Of a stretch of 64,000 nt of DNA, positions 27,145 through 38,656 are shown piece after piece (positions within the stretch are counted from its first letter, which is position 1; each line of letters starts with the position of its first letter). Source of the DNA: Paraspadella gotoi. Taxonomy: Eukaryota; Chaetognatha. Both the position numbers and the translations under genes were made by a program. The notes below the pieces were generated by a model. That model worked only from the letters and a program-made list of their open reading frames with translations, was not told the DNA's origin and did no database searches. The stretch spans positions 18,395,454 to 18,459,453 of the forward strand of contig CM119264.1 in NCBI GenBank assembly GCA_051294375.1. Direction: 5' to 3'.

Positions 27145-27728
27145 ATTTTTTCTCTCGGAGTCTCTCTCTCAACGCCCATCAGAGGGCAACTGATGTTAAA
27201 CGAAGCAAAGAGGAAGATTGATTACAAATTATTACGAAAGAAGAGGATTAGAGAAAAGAGAAGAGTGAGGAGCCGGGAGGGACCGAGAGAGGGTGGTGAG
27301 GAGCCGGGAGGGAAGGGTGAGTTAAGGGTGATCAACGGGTAATGAGAAAGGATGAAGAGCATGAAGAAGAAGATGGAAGAGTAGGACGAGGACTATCATT
27401 AAAGCTGCGAGAAGGAAATTAAAGCGAAGGAACAATTAGAAGAAGATTTGAAATGCTATCCAGGAGGAAATGGCGACGAAGGAGGAGGAGGAGGAGGAGG
27501 AGGAGTAGGAGGAGAAGGTTCTTATGGGGGAATAAGAAGAGGGTCGGAGTCACAAATTAAGCCCGTCACAATTCAGCTTAATTCGCGCTTGGTTTTTTCA
27601 TCCGACTTTGCCGGAAACCAATCAAGATTTTAAAACGCTTTATAATCCACAGCATCAAACAGCAGATTCAACTGACAAAAATCCTCCCTAAATATTTTAA
27701 CGATTCATATCTAAACGCGAAGGCTTAC
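26720..27728. other. Gap between LRRC51 and the minus-strand exons
   Basis: AT-rich, with (CT)n at about 27.08-27.14 kb and a GGA-rich tract at 27.48-27.51 kb. No gene recognised. Confidence 0.4.
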
Positions 27729-27823
27729 CCAACAATTCCAACCAAAAGGTTCGTACTGTATGGACTCTCTCATGGTGCCGTAATAAAATCGACTGTCCAT
27801 AAAATCCGCATCTGCTGCTTCGT
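27729..27823 (-). CDS. Exon 2 of unidentified minus-strand gene
   Basis: Acceptor CTTTTCAG|ACGAAG and donor TGTTGG|GTAAGC are both strong. It reads DEAADADFMDSRFYYG then TMRESIQYEPFGWNCW, ending in phase 0. The phase-1 start matches the exon at 28118-28076. The protein is not recognised. Its phase-0 end fits the phase-0 start of the exon at 15876, which would create an 11.85 kb intron spanning LRRC51; exons in between may have been missed. Confidence 0.6.
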
Positions 27824-28075
27824 CTGAAAAGAAAAAGTTGCAATTAATAGTATCATCCAATTTCAAGTTAATAGGATTACATATATTGTCGATCGTTTTC
27901 TTCAATTCCTACGTATTATATATTAGTTGGTAGTGAGTTGGTTAAAACAAGTTTATTTCTGATTAAATTATCTATTGTTTTTTTTTTTTTGCAAATGCGA
28001 AATGAAATTCAAATGAGACAAAAGTTATTTATGAAATTGTTTTAAATTTCTCAAGACGAAATGTGATCGACTCAC

Positions 28076-28118
28076 CCGACGCGGGTGTCTCGGCAACTTC
28101 GCGAATTGCGGTGAACAT
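28076..28118 (-). CDS. Exon 1 (start) of unidentified minus-strand gene
   Basis: ATG at 28118 reads MFTAIREVAETPAS and ends one base into a codon at donor TCGG|GTGAGT, a consensus donor. The leftover G completes Asp with the exon at 27823. Local context of the ATG (AAAAATGTT) is acceptable. No signal peptide. No family recognised. Confidence 0.55.
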
Positions 28119-28633
28119 TTTTGAGAGGAGTTGTTGATGCAGCTGTTAATTATTGACTAGAAGCGATTGCTAACATTCATAATTAGGCATGCATAAGTAA
28201 ATGAAGAATATTCTTTGAGCGTTGGGTTCATTTTCCGTCGTTCGTTTTTTTTTTTTTTTTTTTTTGGTCTCGTGATGTTTCGGATGCGTAAATGAGAATG
28301 ATGCATTCAACGTGACGCCTCCATTTTTCGATTGTTCATTCGTTGATCTTTTTTTTTTCCTTCAATTTTTGTTTGTTTGTACGATACGCTACACTTGTTA
28401 GTAGTTAAAACTAAGAAAGCGAGTGTTTTTCCTCTATATCGCATGCACGTGCAACAACGGAGTAGTACTCATCAGTGTTTTTTGCATCATTCCCATTCAC
28501 CAATCGATTGTTTTATTATTTTTCTCATCACGCGATATGGGATTCTTTTAATTTATTATTTATTTTTTGTTTTTATCCGATGTTGGAAAACGCAAACAAA
28601 AAGAGCGCGAAAAAGGAAAAAAAGTTACACCGA

Positions 28634-28745
<112 letters not shown>

Positions 28746-28975
28746 AGACTATCGGAGAAATCCACTCTTCCCTTTTTTTTTCGCTTGATACAATTTTAAC
28801 GCGCGGTTAATATGGTTTGACGAGCAAATACAGAAAAAACAAAGATGCTGTAGCGTTTCGATAATACACGTAGCATGCGAAGACAATGATGCGAGCAAAA
28901 GCCACTAATTTAAATAGGTTTTGGTTTGGCAGAGCAGCCAGCGGGGCTTCCCTTGTCTACCGAAGGAAACGAGCG

Positions 28976-29044
28976 AGAGAGAGAGAGAGAGAAGAGAGAG
29001 AGGAGAGAGAGAGAGAGAGAGAGAGATGAGAAGAGAGAGAGAGA
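28976..29044. repeat. Interrupted (GA)n array
   Basis: GA runs broken by AGAG/GGAG variants. Confidence 0.9.
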
Positions 29045-30503
29045 ATCACTTGAGTTGACGAGCGGTTTGACTGCCAATGGACAAAGGGTTGCGAAAGCAT
29101 AATTGCGTAAGCTTAACCGTCGGGCGGCGCGATGTATTTATTGCTTGCGTAGCGTTGAAATGTAGTTTGAAGGGAAGATACGATGCGTGTGACATTCGGG
29201 TGGCGCGTGGCGTTGTTTAAAGAATAAAGAGGATGTGATACTTAAGAATAGTTGGTGTTTTGCGGGTATCGTAGATATTTAGCGCGAATTAAGGAAGAAT
29301 AACAAACAATTGACGGAGACGAAGAGGGCGATTTTGCAGCAACAATAAACTTATGGAGAACCAAAGATTTCATTGGGCGGTTTGGTAAATGACCTGTCAC
29401 TGAGAGCAAGAGTTTAGAGTTAACTAACAACGAAAGCAATGTATCTGGAGAATAGTAGAACTGCTTAGATTTTGAGTTCCGGGAAAAAAAATACTATGCG
29501 ATGTAAGTATGGAAAAAACATTAATGCCGTAATGCTGTAAAAATAGAGGGAGAACGAGGAATCAGTGAAAGGAAAGAATTGCTACGCAGCGAGAGGCGAT
29601 GGGGAAAGATCGTGCGGTTGGATTTCAACGTCGCGAGCTCAAGAAATTGCGAGCACAAAGGATCCCGATCGATATTTTCTCCGCGTCATTGAAACTTGGA
29701 GACGCGAAATTGGACGGCAAATGGATGACTAATATCCCATTTCTTGCCTTTTCAAAATATTAAAATAGCTCCTCTTCTAATCCATTTGAGGCGGAATTAT
29801 ATGAATCCGTCTTTTATAATTTTTTCTTTAAAAAAAAAAAAAAAGAAATGCGGTTTTCCTTCGCTGCCCGTCACGATTTCTCTTCGGGACTACGAAAAAA
29901 TTATACGTGCGGTCGAAAGATCTAATGCCATTCACGAGTCAAAGAATCGCGATCTCGAGCGATTATACGTTGTTATTTGACGCGATAATAATTATCGTTA
30001 AATGCATTCGGTTATTATTTGATAAATAGATCGAGCTATTACCTTCCAACTCGTTCATGACGAAACCCACACTACAGATATAATTATACGAGTTACGAGA
30101 GGAGAAGTTAATATTTCGTGGTTTAAGTCGTTGAAGTCTTTTCCGTTAAAGTCTCCTTTTTTGGGAAGTTAGTGTCTTCGTTATTTTGGAGGAAGTCGAT
30201 GGGAGCGTGAGGAAGAGTGAGTCGAAGTTTAGAATGGGTGAGTCCGATGTGAGAAAGAATGAGTCGCGGGTCGTTGTGGAAGACAGGAGTGACGAATACG
30301 AAGGATGAGGGAATCGAAGGTAAGTTGAACTGAAGAGGAAATGTTTGGAAACGAAACGAAAAAAAAAATATCCATTAAAGGAAACAAAAGGTGGGCGTGG
30401 CAAGGGAGGTTGACTTGGGAAGATGGAATTGTAGCCATATATATAAACAAATAACAACGATGAATTTATTATATAACTGGATTTTTTTACGAACGAGCCC
30501 GCG

Positions 30504-30572
30504 ATGGCGAGGCATGCACGTTTGTGCGATTCTAGTGAAGCGACGACCACGTGGGCGGCGTCGATGAAAAGG
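30504..30572 (+). CDS. Possible first exon of an unidentified gene
   Basis: ATG in good context (CGCGATGG) opens 23 codons, MARHARLCDSSEATTT then WAASMKR, ending at a consensus donor AGG|GTGAGT. The region around it is CG-rich relative to its neighbours. A (GA)n array starts 16 bases into the presumed intron. No second exon was identified, so this is only a candidate. Confidence 0.3.
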
Positions 30573-30580
30573 GTGAGTTT

Positions 30581-30587
<7 letters not shown>

Positions 30588-30637
<50 letters not shown>
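30588..30637. repeat. (GA)n array
   Basis: About 24 GA units directly after a consensus splice donor. Confidence 0.95.
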
Positions 30638-30641
<4 letters not shown>

Positions 30642-31051
30642 TGCAGATCGGTTGTTAATCGAGAGGCGATGGGGAATTTATATGGAGAGAAGTTAATTCA
30701 TTCAACACGGGAGAGTAATAAAATCTTGGTTTGTTGTTTATTACAGAAAAAGAGATTGTTATTGCGTATTTTCAATTTTAATAACTTTTTTTTTATTGAG
30801 AAGGTCTATTTTTTTTATCGAATTTAATTGTGTTGAGCCGCTCGGTTTAAGTGCAGTTTTTTTGATGACTGTTCGACGAAAATTGCTTTGATGACTTTAT
30901 TTTATTTTAAAACGGGTAAATACCGAAAAAACGGAGTGAGTTTGTTTAATGATTATTCTTTTAATTTATTGATCGGTTGAATCCTTAGGTTTTTTGTTTC
31001 TTGGTTTTTTTTTATTATTTTTGTTCTTTTTTCTTTGTTTTCTTTTATATG

Positions 31052-31228
31052 TTTATTATTTTCTTTTTTAAGAATAAAAATACGATAGCTATTAGCAAAA
31101 AAGGTGCGAAAAAGGCGTAAAAACTGGACGAAACAAAAATCAAATTTGAGACTAGAAGTGATTTTGTGTGGTTAAATGTAGGACCAGCTAGGAAATTGTC
31201 AAGTTGCAAAAATACATAAAGGACCTGA
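31052..31228 (-). CDS. Possible terminal exon with two membrane segments
   Basis: After a strong acceptor (poly-pyrimidine, TTTCAG|GTCC at about 31229) the minus strand reads VLYVFLQLDNFLAGP, an NHT glycosylation-type site, then two hydrophobic runs (LLVSNLIFVSSSFYAFF and FLLIAIVFLFL) and KKKIINI before TAA. No family recognised and no partner exon found. AT-rich DNA readily encodes hydrophobic frames, so this may be chance. Confidence 0.25.
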
Positions 31229-31567
31229 AACAAAAAAAAAAAGATAAATGACAATTTCTAATTAACTTATTTAAATTAATCTTTGAATCTTTGAATCAAT
31301 CACTGAAATTCATTTCATTTCCATAATTTTTTTTCTTTTGTTTTTTGTTTTTAACAAAGAAATGGTAGCGACGACGAGAATCGAGAGGTTGAGGTCACGT
31401 GTTGTCGAGCGAGGTCGCGACTGGTCACGTGTTCGCTAGAAAAGTCGAACGCTGCCGGGTCATGTCGCGCGTTTATGTCTTGGCCGTTGGGGGTCAGCTC
31501 GCCAGTTGCCGCTGTCATTTTGAGGAGAAGAGGAATGGCGCTCGTGGCGGCCAAGAGAATAAAACAG

Positions 31568-31606
31568 TCGTCGTCACTAGTCGTCGTCGTCGTCGTCGTC
31601 ATCGAA
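31568..31606. repeat. (CGT)n trinucleotide repeat
   Basis: About eleven cgt/gtc units with one interruption. Confidence 0.85.
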
Positions 31607-31844
31607 ACTGAAAAACGAAAAGGAATCGATGCTGAGGATTTTTGATGGAGATAATTGTGCCGCTGTGGAACAACAGCTAATCGAGGTTGATGTTGTAGTC
31701 GGGACTTCAATCTCATCCTCCTCTTTGTCCTTCCCTTTTCGTTCCGTGCGAATGCATAAATGGATGTCGGAAGAATATAAGGAACGACTGTGGAAAGAGA
31801 AAAAAGGGTCGGGTTCAGTTCGAGTAGTCAGTTAGAAAAAGGGT

Positions 31845-31848
<4 letters not shown>

Positions 31849-31898
<50 letters not shown>
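31849..31898. repeat. (GA)n array
   Basis: About 24 GA units shortly before the AAT array. Confidence 0.95.
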
Positions 31899-31899
<1 letters not shown>

Positions 31900-31918
31900 A
31901 AAAATAAAACGAGAAAAT

Positions 31919-31964
31919 TAATAATATTAATAATAATAATAATAATAATAATAANNNNNNNNNN

Positions 31965-31998
<34 letters not shown>
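31919..31998. repeat. (AAT)n array interrupted by an assembly gap
   Basis: About 22 AAT units with ten N at 31955-31964, so the true repeat length is unknown. Confidence 0.95.
31955..31964. other. Assembly gap (10 N)
   Basis: Run of N inside the AAT microsatellite. Confidence 1.
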
Positions 31999-31999
<1 letters not shown>

Positions 32000-32183
32000 A
32001 ATGATCGTGCAAATATCCTCAAGCAATTATAATCTCAATTATTTTATCACAAACTCTATGATCTGAAACTTAGATTACCTTTTTTTAAATAATTATCGAT
32101 TTTTGAGTTTTCGAAAACGTTATCGTCTTCATAGTTGAGCGAAAATAACAGAACATCAACCTCACCGTAAATAAAATCATATA

Positions 32184-32227
32184 ATTTTTTCGAGTCTTCA
32201 TCAGCGCTGATAAAGACTCGAAAAAAT
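32184..32227. repeat. Near-perfect 44-bp palindrome without spacer
   Basis: Arms of 22 bases centred between 32205 and 32206 (tcagc|gctga) pair with one mismatch (32199/32212). Outer arms are ttttttcgagtctt and aagactcgaaaaaa. It could form a cruciform, or be a fold-back relic or a bidirectional terminator-like stem. Confidence 0.85.
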
Positions 32228-32644
32228 AACCAAAAAAAACTAAAAAACTAAAAAAATGTGTAAACAAATAAACTTTGTTTTCTCGTAATTGCGTTGTGTT
32301 GGGGTTATAAATTAAAATTTGAAAAACAAGATTCTGAGAGCCTTTTATCTGAAGTCCTCGTCCCATTTTTATTTTTTCATTTGATGATGTTTTCGGTGGC
32401 AAACGATCAGGTTTAAATGAATTGGTCCAGTTTTTATCGCGAAACAGAAATAAATACTTTTCCTTCATATCTTTTAAAGGAACTGGAGTAAAGGATACCA
32501 AAAAAATCCATAATCACTGGGCGCCTACTAGGTACGATTTTAAAATATTTTTTGCTGAAACTTCTTTACTAGGTTTAAAAGTACCAGATTAAGTCAAACA
32601 TTTTTTCCTAAGATTTCTCCACAACCTGAGGTCCGACACAAACA

Positions 32645-32790
32645 AAACGTGAGATTATGGCAACAGCCGGGTTACTTGCGATGCCCATTGGGATGGGGCA
32701 TCCCACTATTAGCTTTGGGGGCTTCCGACCCTCAGTGACGCCTCCAGTCACTGTCGCGGTTACCTTAGGACGGTCTAGGACCGCCACAAG
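32645..32790. repeat. SINE-like interspersed element, copy 2
   Basis: GC-richer block starting ttatggcaacagcc with gatgcccattggg and ggcatccc, similar to the head of the element at 18.72 kb. The rest is diverged. The 69-codon minus-strand frame here (VNIVNLVAVLDRP onward) is not recognised as a protein. Confidence 0.3.
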
Positions 32791-33266
32791 ATTAACAATA
32801 TTTACGTTATTCCACATCTACCGATATAAAAATATAAGACGAAAACGACTGGCTTCTTTGGAGATAAAAGCCTCCTCCAGAGACCCTAATCAATTATGCG
32901 ATAGAAGTAACCTAAATTTAAAAAGATTAGAATAAGAAGACAAAGGTCATTTCATCTTTTAAAGCAGCCGTAAACTCAATGCAGATCTGAGATCACGCTT
33001 AACAGTAACGCGCGTTCACAAAGGCCGAAACAAAGGCTCCGTCAATTTGTCAATTTTAACAACAATCACGGGGACGATTTGTTCTGTGTGGATTGGAATC
33101 GCTCTGAATGTTCGCCCTTTCCATTCTCCTCATTCGCTGCTCGTCATCACTCCCCTCGACGTAAACCTGTCCTCGCCTAATTAGGCGGAAAATCATAATT
33201 CACTCGGCGTCGGGAACGAAGCGATGAGCGTCTCTTGGCAACCCGCGCCACCGCCTGGCAACCACC

Positions 33267-33279
33267 GTTGCCTGACAAC
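33267..33279 (+). promoter_or_regulatory. X-box-like (RFX) motif
   Basis: gttgcctgacaac has two half-sites of RFX X-box type and is preceded by an inverted ggcaac at 33258-33263. It sits in a CG-rich 33.2-33.4 kb patch, which could be a promoter, but no start exon was found next to it. Confidence 0.3.
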
Positions 33280-33599
33280 GCGCGAAGCCTGGCATCGAGC
33301 ACCGACGTCACGCTCCGAAACTAAAGCAGTTTACGCCCCGCCGAATCTTTGCCACGGCGCCCGAGTGGCCCGTTTTTTTTTTTGTCACAGTGTCCAGTGT
33401 TCCACGGTGACCACTTGCCGCAAGAATCGTTGTCACGGAGATTTTTAAACGAGTTTCCGGAGTGATTACTGATTACTGAATAAAAGACGACGACTTGTAG
33501 TTGGCGACCACTTGCCACGTCGACACCTTGCCACGGAGGAGTGTCTCGTCCCTCGGCGAAAAGGATGAAACGGGAGAGTGGGAAAATCGGCGCATCGTT

Positions 33600-33958
33600 G
33601 GCGAAAAAAACCGCGAGGACGACGACGAAAACGACGACGAAAACGACGACGAGGAAGACGATGACTGTAACGACGACATTAAGACCTTTACGACGATAAT
33701 AACGACGATGAAGACGAAGACGCAACTAGCGAGAGAAAAGAGACAAAAGATGGCTTAAATGTATTTGAGGAAAAAAAAAAACACGAAAATAACGATGACG
33801 AAATAAGAGGCAGCGGAGACGACGACCACGACAGAAACGACGCCCGGTGGAATACAGCAATACCGCAACAACCGATACCGTAACGACGTCAGTAAAACCG
33901 AGTAAAGCTAAGACGTCTAAGGAAGTAGTAGAGAGGAAAAGACGACGGCTTCGAAGGA

Positions 33959-33990
<32 letters not shown>

Positions 33991-34020
33991 AAATGACGAA
34001 GTAGATGACGACGACGATGA
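33600..34020. repeat. Imperfect (ACG)n region
   Basis: Dense gacgacgaa/acgacgacg units with interruptions; the purest part is (GAC)n at about 33957-33990. It gives Asp/Glu-rich or Arg-rich or Val-rich frames that are artefacts. Confidence 0.85.
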
Positions 34021-35049
34021 CGCCAAACGACACGACGACATCGGCCATCATTACCGGAGAGTTTATGGTCGTCTTGATTGCGACCGAAGCAAAAGCCAAA
34101 TGGAATTTCGAGATGAAAGCGAAAAGGAAAGACGTGTTTTTTTTTTCGTGAGGGTGGACAAATTATTAGTTTAATATTGAAAAAAGAATTGTGGCAAAAT
34201 GTTAAGAATAGAGGAATTAAATACGTATAGTATAGATCGAATTTAATTTTAGTTAGTCTGCGTTAACATTTCAAAAAACCGCACGACCACGTTTAAATGT
34301 TATAATAATTCACTGTGAATTTCTTTAAAACTCACAAATCATTATTACATAATGAATGAATTATTTTTATTTTTTTTAAATTTTAAACAAATATTCTATA
34401 CTTAAGATTGGTTCTACCAATTTTATAAAAATGTTTCTCTTCCTTTCGCCCAAGGCCACATGCAAATATTCAATTTCGAGGAGGAAATCTATAATTTTTG
34501 TAAAGATTATGTAAATTTTTACATTTTTTATTTAGAAATATTCTGGCAAGTTACAAAATTACTCATTATTTTTTTTAAAAATCGTAAATTTTTTTATTAT
34601 TCACTTCTCATCATCCACATTTAAAAAAGCCGAATTAAAAAAAAAAAAAAAAAACTCGAGAAAGTTTTTTTTTATTCTTGGCTAAAAACAATTTTTCTTG
34701 AGAATCATTTTCCGGTCTGAGACTGTGGCTTTTTTTAGTTTTTCTTTTCCTTTTCTCGTTCAACTTCTTTCCTTTTTTTCGGTTTTTCCCTTTTCTTTTT
34801 TTTACTTTTTTTCCCTATTTTCTGGGTTTTTATTCTTTTTTCTCTTTTTTTATATCCTTTTTTTCTACGCATTTCAATTTCCATTTCTTGTCGCTCAAGG
34901 GGAAACGCGATTTCGGTTGCGCCTTCCAAAATCGTACTCACCCGAAGCCTAGCTCAACCAAACTCACCCAATTCTTTTACAAACTGGTACTCACTCGGAG
35001 ACTCGCTCACCCAAAGTCACCCGAATCCTTTCAACCCTCACACCATTCT

Positions 35050-35172
35050 CAAAAGTAATTCTTCTGCCTTACTTAATATTGTATACCGTATCTGTTACTC
35101 TGTTTGCCCTTTTGTATGTGCTGTTTCAACTAATTGTTGTCAACGAATAAAACACTTATAACACTTATTAAA
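35050..35172 (+). mobile_element. Non-LTR retrotransposon 3' tail
   Basis: AT-rich sequence ending tgttgtcaacgaataaaaca then cttataacacttattaaag. It has the same plan as the tail at 14.1 kb: AATAAA followed by a short degenerate tandem repeat. No coding part upstream is recognised. Confidence 0.4.
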
Positions 35173-35801
35173 GTGGAACAGGTTCAAACTAGTATTTTTC
35201 TTTTATTGCTAATGTTAAAGTCATTTTAAATAATTTGAAAAAAAATGCAGATTTAAGCTTTCTATCGTAGATATTAAAGAACGCAGAGACTTATAATTTT
35301 TTTTTATTCTGAAAGAATACAGCTGAAACATTAAATAAAAGATAAAATTATATATTTTTTAAAAAATAAGAATTTTTTATTTCTGACCTACTTATCATCA
35401 AAATTTTCAAGCCCTACTATATAACTTTTGTTTACCTTTTTTAACTCTTAGAATCCGGTCTTAAAAACTAAAAAATTATAAAACATTAAAATTATTCAGT
35501 TTGTTATTATTATTATTTTTAAAGTAGGACAAAAGAATAAACTATGAAAGTTCTAAATTATGGCCCACCCTAATACTCATCTTATATGTCTTTCTACGAC
35601 ATCAATCCTTGCTTAAATTTTTTTTTAAATGTCATTCATTTTGTTTTAGTCGTATATTACGTATAATTTACACGTATTATATACACTTAATGTTTAAAAA
35701 AAAAAATTAAATTTTGTCGAACAGAAATAAAAGAATTGTTTGTTTCAGAGTCATGATTTTGGCAGAAGATTTAGTAGTTAATAGTTTGGTAGTTAATAGT
35801 T

Positions 35802-35908
35802 TGATATTTATTTTTAAATAAGCACTGATCTTCAGAGACTTCTGGAGGTGCACCTTTGAGGGAGACAGAAGTCTCTGAAGATCAGTGCTTATTTAAAAAT
35901 AAATATCA
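35802..35908. repeat. Perfect inverted repeat, 43-bp stem and 21-nt loop
   Basis: Bases 35802-35844 pair without mismatch with 35866-35908; the loop is 35845-35865. The outer stem is AT-rich (tgatatttatttttaaataa) and the inner stem mixed (gcactgatcttcagagactt). It is preceded by two copies of tagttaatagtttg. It could be a fold-back (MITE-like) element, a hairpin RNA precursor or a recombination product. Confidence 0.9.
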
Positions 35909-36207
35909 TGTTACCTCCAGAAATAATTTGTTTTCCTTATATTATTGGCATGTTACTGAGAAATAAAAGAAATCTGCGGAGCGTTGAAATGTATCAATTG
36001 ATTCAGGCTAACAAATGAAGAAAAAACAATGTCGGAAAAAAATTGCATATTTCACATTAGATATTTTTTTCATCGGTGTCAAGTTGTGGCGTCGTCTTCG
36101 CAACAAGAGGTCACCATCCATCATTTTCTTTTCTGGAAATTTCCGACGGTCTTTGTCCCGATTTTCATGCGGATTTTTTTTTCAGGGGCAAGTTTTCAGT
36201 AGTTTTT

Positions 36208-36239
36208 GGTTTTCATGGTTTTCATGGTTTTCATGGTTT
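36208..36239. repeat. (GGTTTTCAT)n minisatellite
   Basis: Three tandem copies of ggttttcat. Confidence 0.85.
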
Positions 36240-37429
36240 CTGTTCGGTTTAATGTTCTCTTTAATGATGGTAGTATTTTTATTTTATACTTGTCATTAAA
36301 CTTTATCACGATAAAATTTCGTTTATTTTCCATAACCGGTGAATAAAGATTTCGAGATGATAAAAGCTACTAGTGGTACAAGTCAAAACTACTTACAAAG
36401 AAGTTCAAATATTTTTTGTTCCGTTTTTGTTTGTTTTTTTGTTTGTTTTTTTTTATGTAATTTTTATAAAGTGTTCGCTCCTGGCGCCGGAAGAAAAGAT
36501 TGCGTACGAATTGCTTGTTTCTCTCCAACCTCTGCTCCCTTGAAATTCTCTTTCTCACTCTCTCTCCCTAATCACAGCATTTCCATCGACTTCACGTCAC
36601 AACTTTCCCCACAATCGCTTACGTCATCGTCGCCATATTCAAAATCGTAACCCCTTTCTCTTTCACCTCTTCCCGCATCCAAAAACCCCTTCGTTACTTC
36701 TTTCCAGAGAGAAAGTCCCTTCCCGCCGGCGCTGGCAGCTGCCGACGGCTCTGCGAAACCCCTTTCCCAAAATTCTCTGCTAAATTCTCATTTGACGTCT
36801 GCACCATACGACGGCAACAGCCAACTCTCACAGGAAAAAAACTTTCACGAAAAAAGGAACCATTTTTTTCCCAGTTTTTAATATAGTTCCTTCTTCCCTT
36901 TTTCACCTTTTACTTTTTTAGAAATTATAGAAGGTCTCTCTTTTCCTTTTATTCATTTTTGAAATCCATAAGAAAATACATCTTTCTTGGCTGATCGTGA
37001 CTACGAAAATACATGGGAGGGACGATCAACATACATTTCATTATGAGAACAATATTCTTCTGATTCTAAGGGTTGACTAATATTTTACAGGAGAGGGAAT
37101 TCGTCTTTTTTGTGGTGATTTTCACGTAAAACTTCTTGCTTTGCGTTTTTGCCGCACATCCCCGGCCATTGCTCTTGTACGAACGAATGGGTAACAACTC
37201 ACAGCGAGTCAAACTGTTAAGCACGGTTTGTATGGGAAGCGCGACCAAAGTTCTAAGACTAAGTTTATCGAAATTTATACTTCATGTTTCATTAAAAAAA
37301 ATTTTAATATATTTTTTTCTTTGGTTTCGTGATACTACCTTATATTGAAAAGTATGTTTGTAAATGTTGGTGTATAGTTTCCCAAAAATACAGCAAATCA
37401 GCCGACCGACGTACAAGACTTCACCGATG

Positions 37430-37566
37430 GATGACGACGACGACGAAAATTACGACGATTTTCACGACGACACAACGAGGACATATTGGAAAGCCATGAC
37501 GAAAACGTGGATGACGACGACGGAAACGACGACGTGGGAAACGACGACGACGAAAACGACGACGGA
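37430..37566. repeat. Imperfect (ACG)n region
   Basis: GACGACGAAAA-type units; open frames across it are compositional. Confidence 0.85.
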
Positions 37567-37651
37567 GCGCGTAGCAGAAAAAACCTTGACCTAAACTGGG
37601 AGCCAGTTTCAGGCTCAATCAAGAATTTGACCTTTTCCATCAACAGGCAAA

Positions 37652-37751
<100 letters not shown>

Positions 37752-38521
37752 TTATTCAAGGAACATTATAAATACAAAGGGGTCATTCTATGCGTCTCCG
37801 GAGGCGTAATTTACTTAACGAGATACGGAATTACCTTCGTCGCATTAAGACATCTCGAGAAGAAGAAAAAAAATCCCTTGGGTTATTGAATCGAGGAAAA
37901 AAGGAACGAGGATCACAAGAGTGAAATTGTGTGCTTTTCTTTTAAGGTAAACACACGAAAATTTATTGAACATAATAAATAATATGTCCCTAACGTGCGT
38001 AATCTTACAAAGGAGTTTCTTTGAGGAACGGAACGAGGAAAAATAAAGGCATGTATGAAAAGAAGTCATCAAGAAAGCAACATTGTAGTTTTGCGTCTTT
38101 AATCATTTTCTCAGCTTTCTCCTTTTTTCCTTTTTCGTAGTGAATGAGATTAACGTCGCGGCGATGATTCTCCCTAGATTGCCGAGATGAGGTGAAAAGA
38201 AATTGAGGAAGGAAAGGTAAGTAAGGTAAGAGAGTTGAGGTGAATGAGGCTTTACGAGACTCGACGGAAAAGATCTAGTTCAGAGGTTAAACGAAAAACT
38301 TATATTTTAGCGAATATTAGTTATAAATCAATATCAGGCTGCGATACAAGACATTTTCATAGTCAATAAATCTTGGAAGGAATAGAAGCAACACTTTTCT
38401 TTTTTGGCAAAAAAGAAACAAAATAAAAAAATAACCCGAAAATTAATTTTCCTTCTCAAAGATCACGGCAGGGGAGATGTGATTCGCGCCTCTTTTTCGT
38501 TCTCTTCCTCTCAATTGCCTT

Positions 38522-38525
<4 letters not shown>

Positions 38526-38561
<36 letters not shown>

Positions 38562-38656
38562 CTCTCTCTCTCCTCTCTCTCGTCTCTCTCTCTCTCTCTC
38601 TCTCTTCTCTCTTCTCTCTCTCTCTCTCTTCTCTTCTCTCTCTCTCTCCTCTCTTT
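38526..38656. repeat. Interrupted (CT)n array
   Basis: CT runs with CCT, GTCT and TTCT breaks. Confidence 0.93.

Noticed and set aside
33501-33758. Asp/Glu-rich frames in ACG-rich DNA (33.5-34.1, 37.4-37.6, 46.4-46.7 kb)
   Set aside because: They come from imperfect (ACG)n repeats; no splice sites or conserved sequence.
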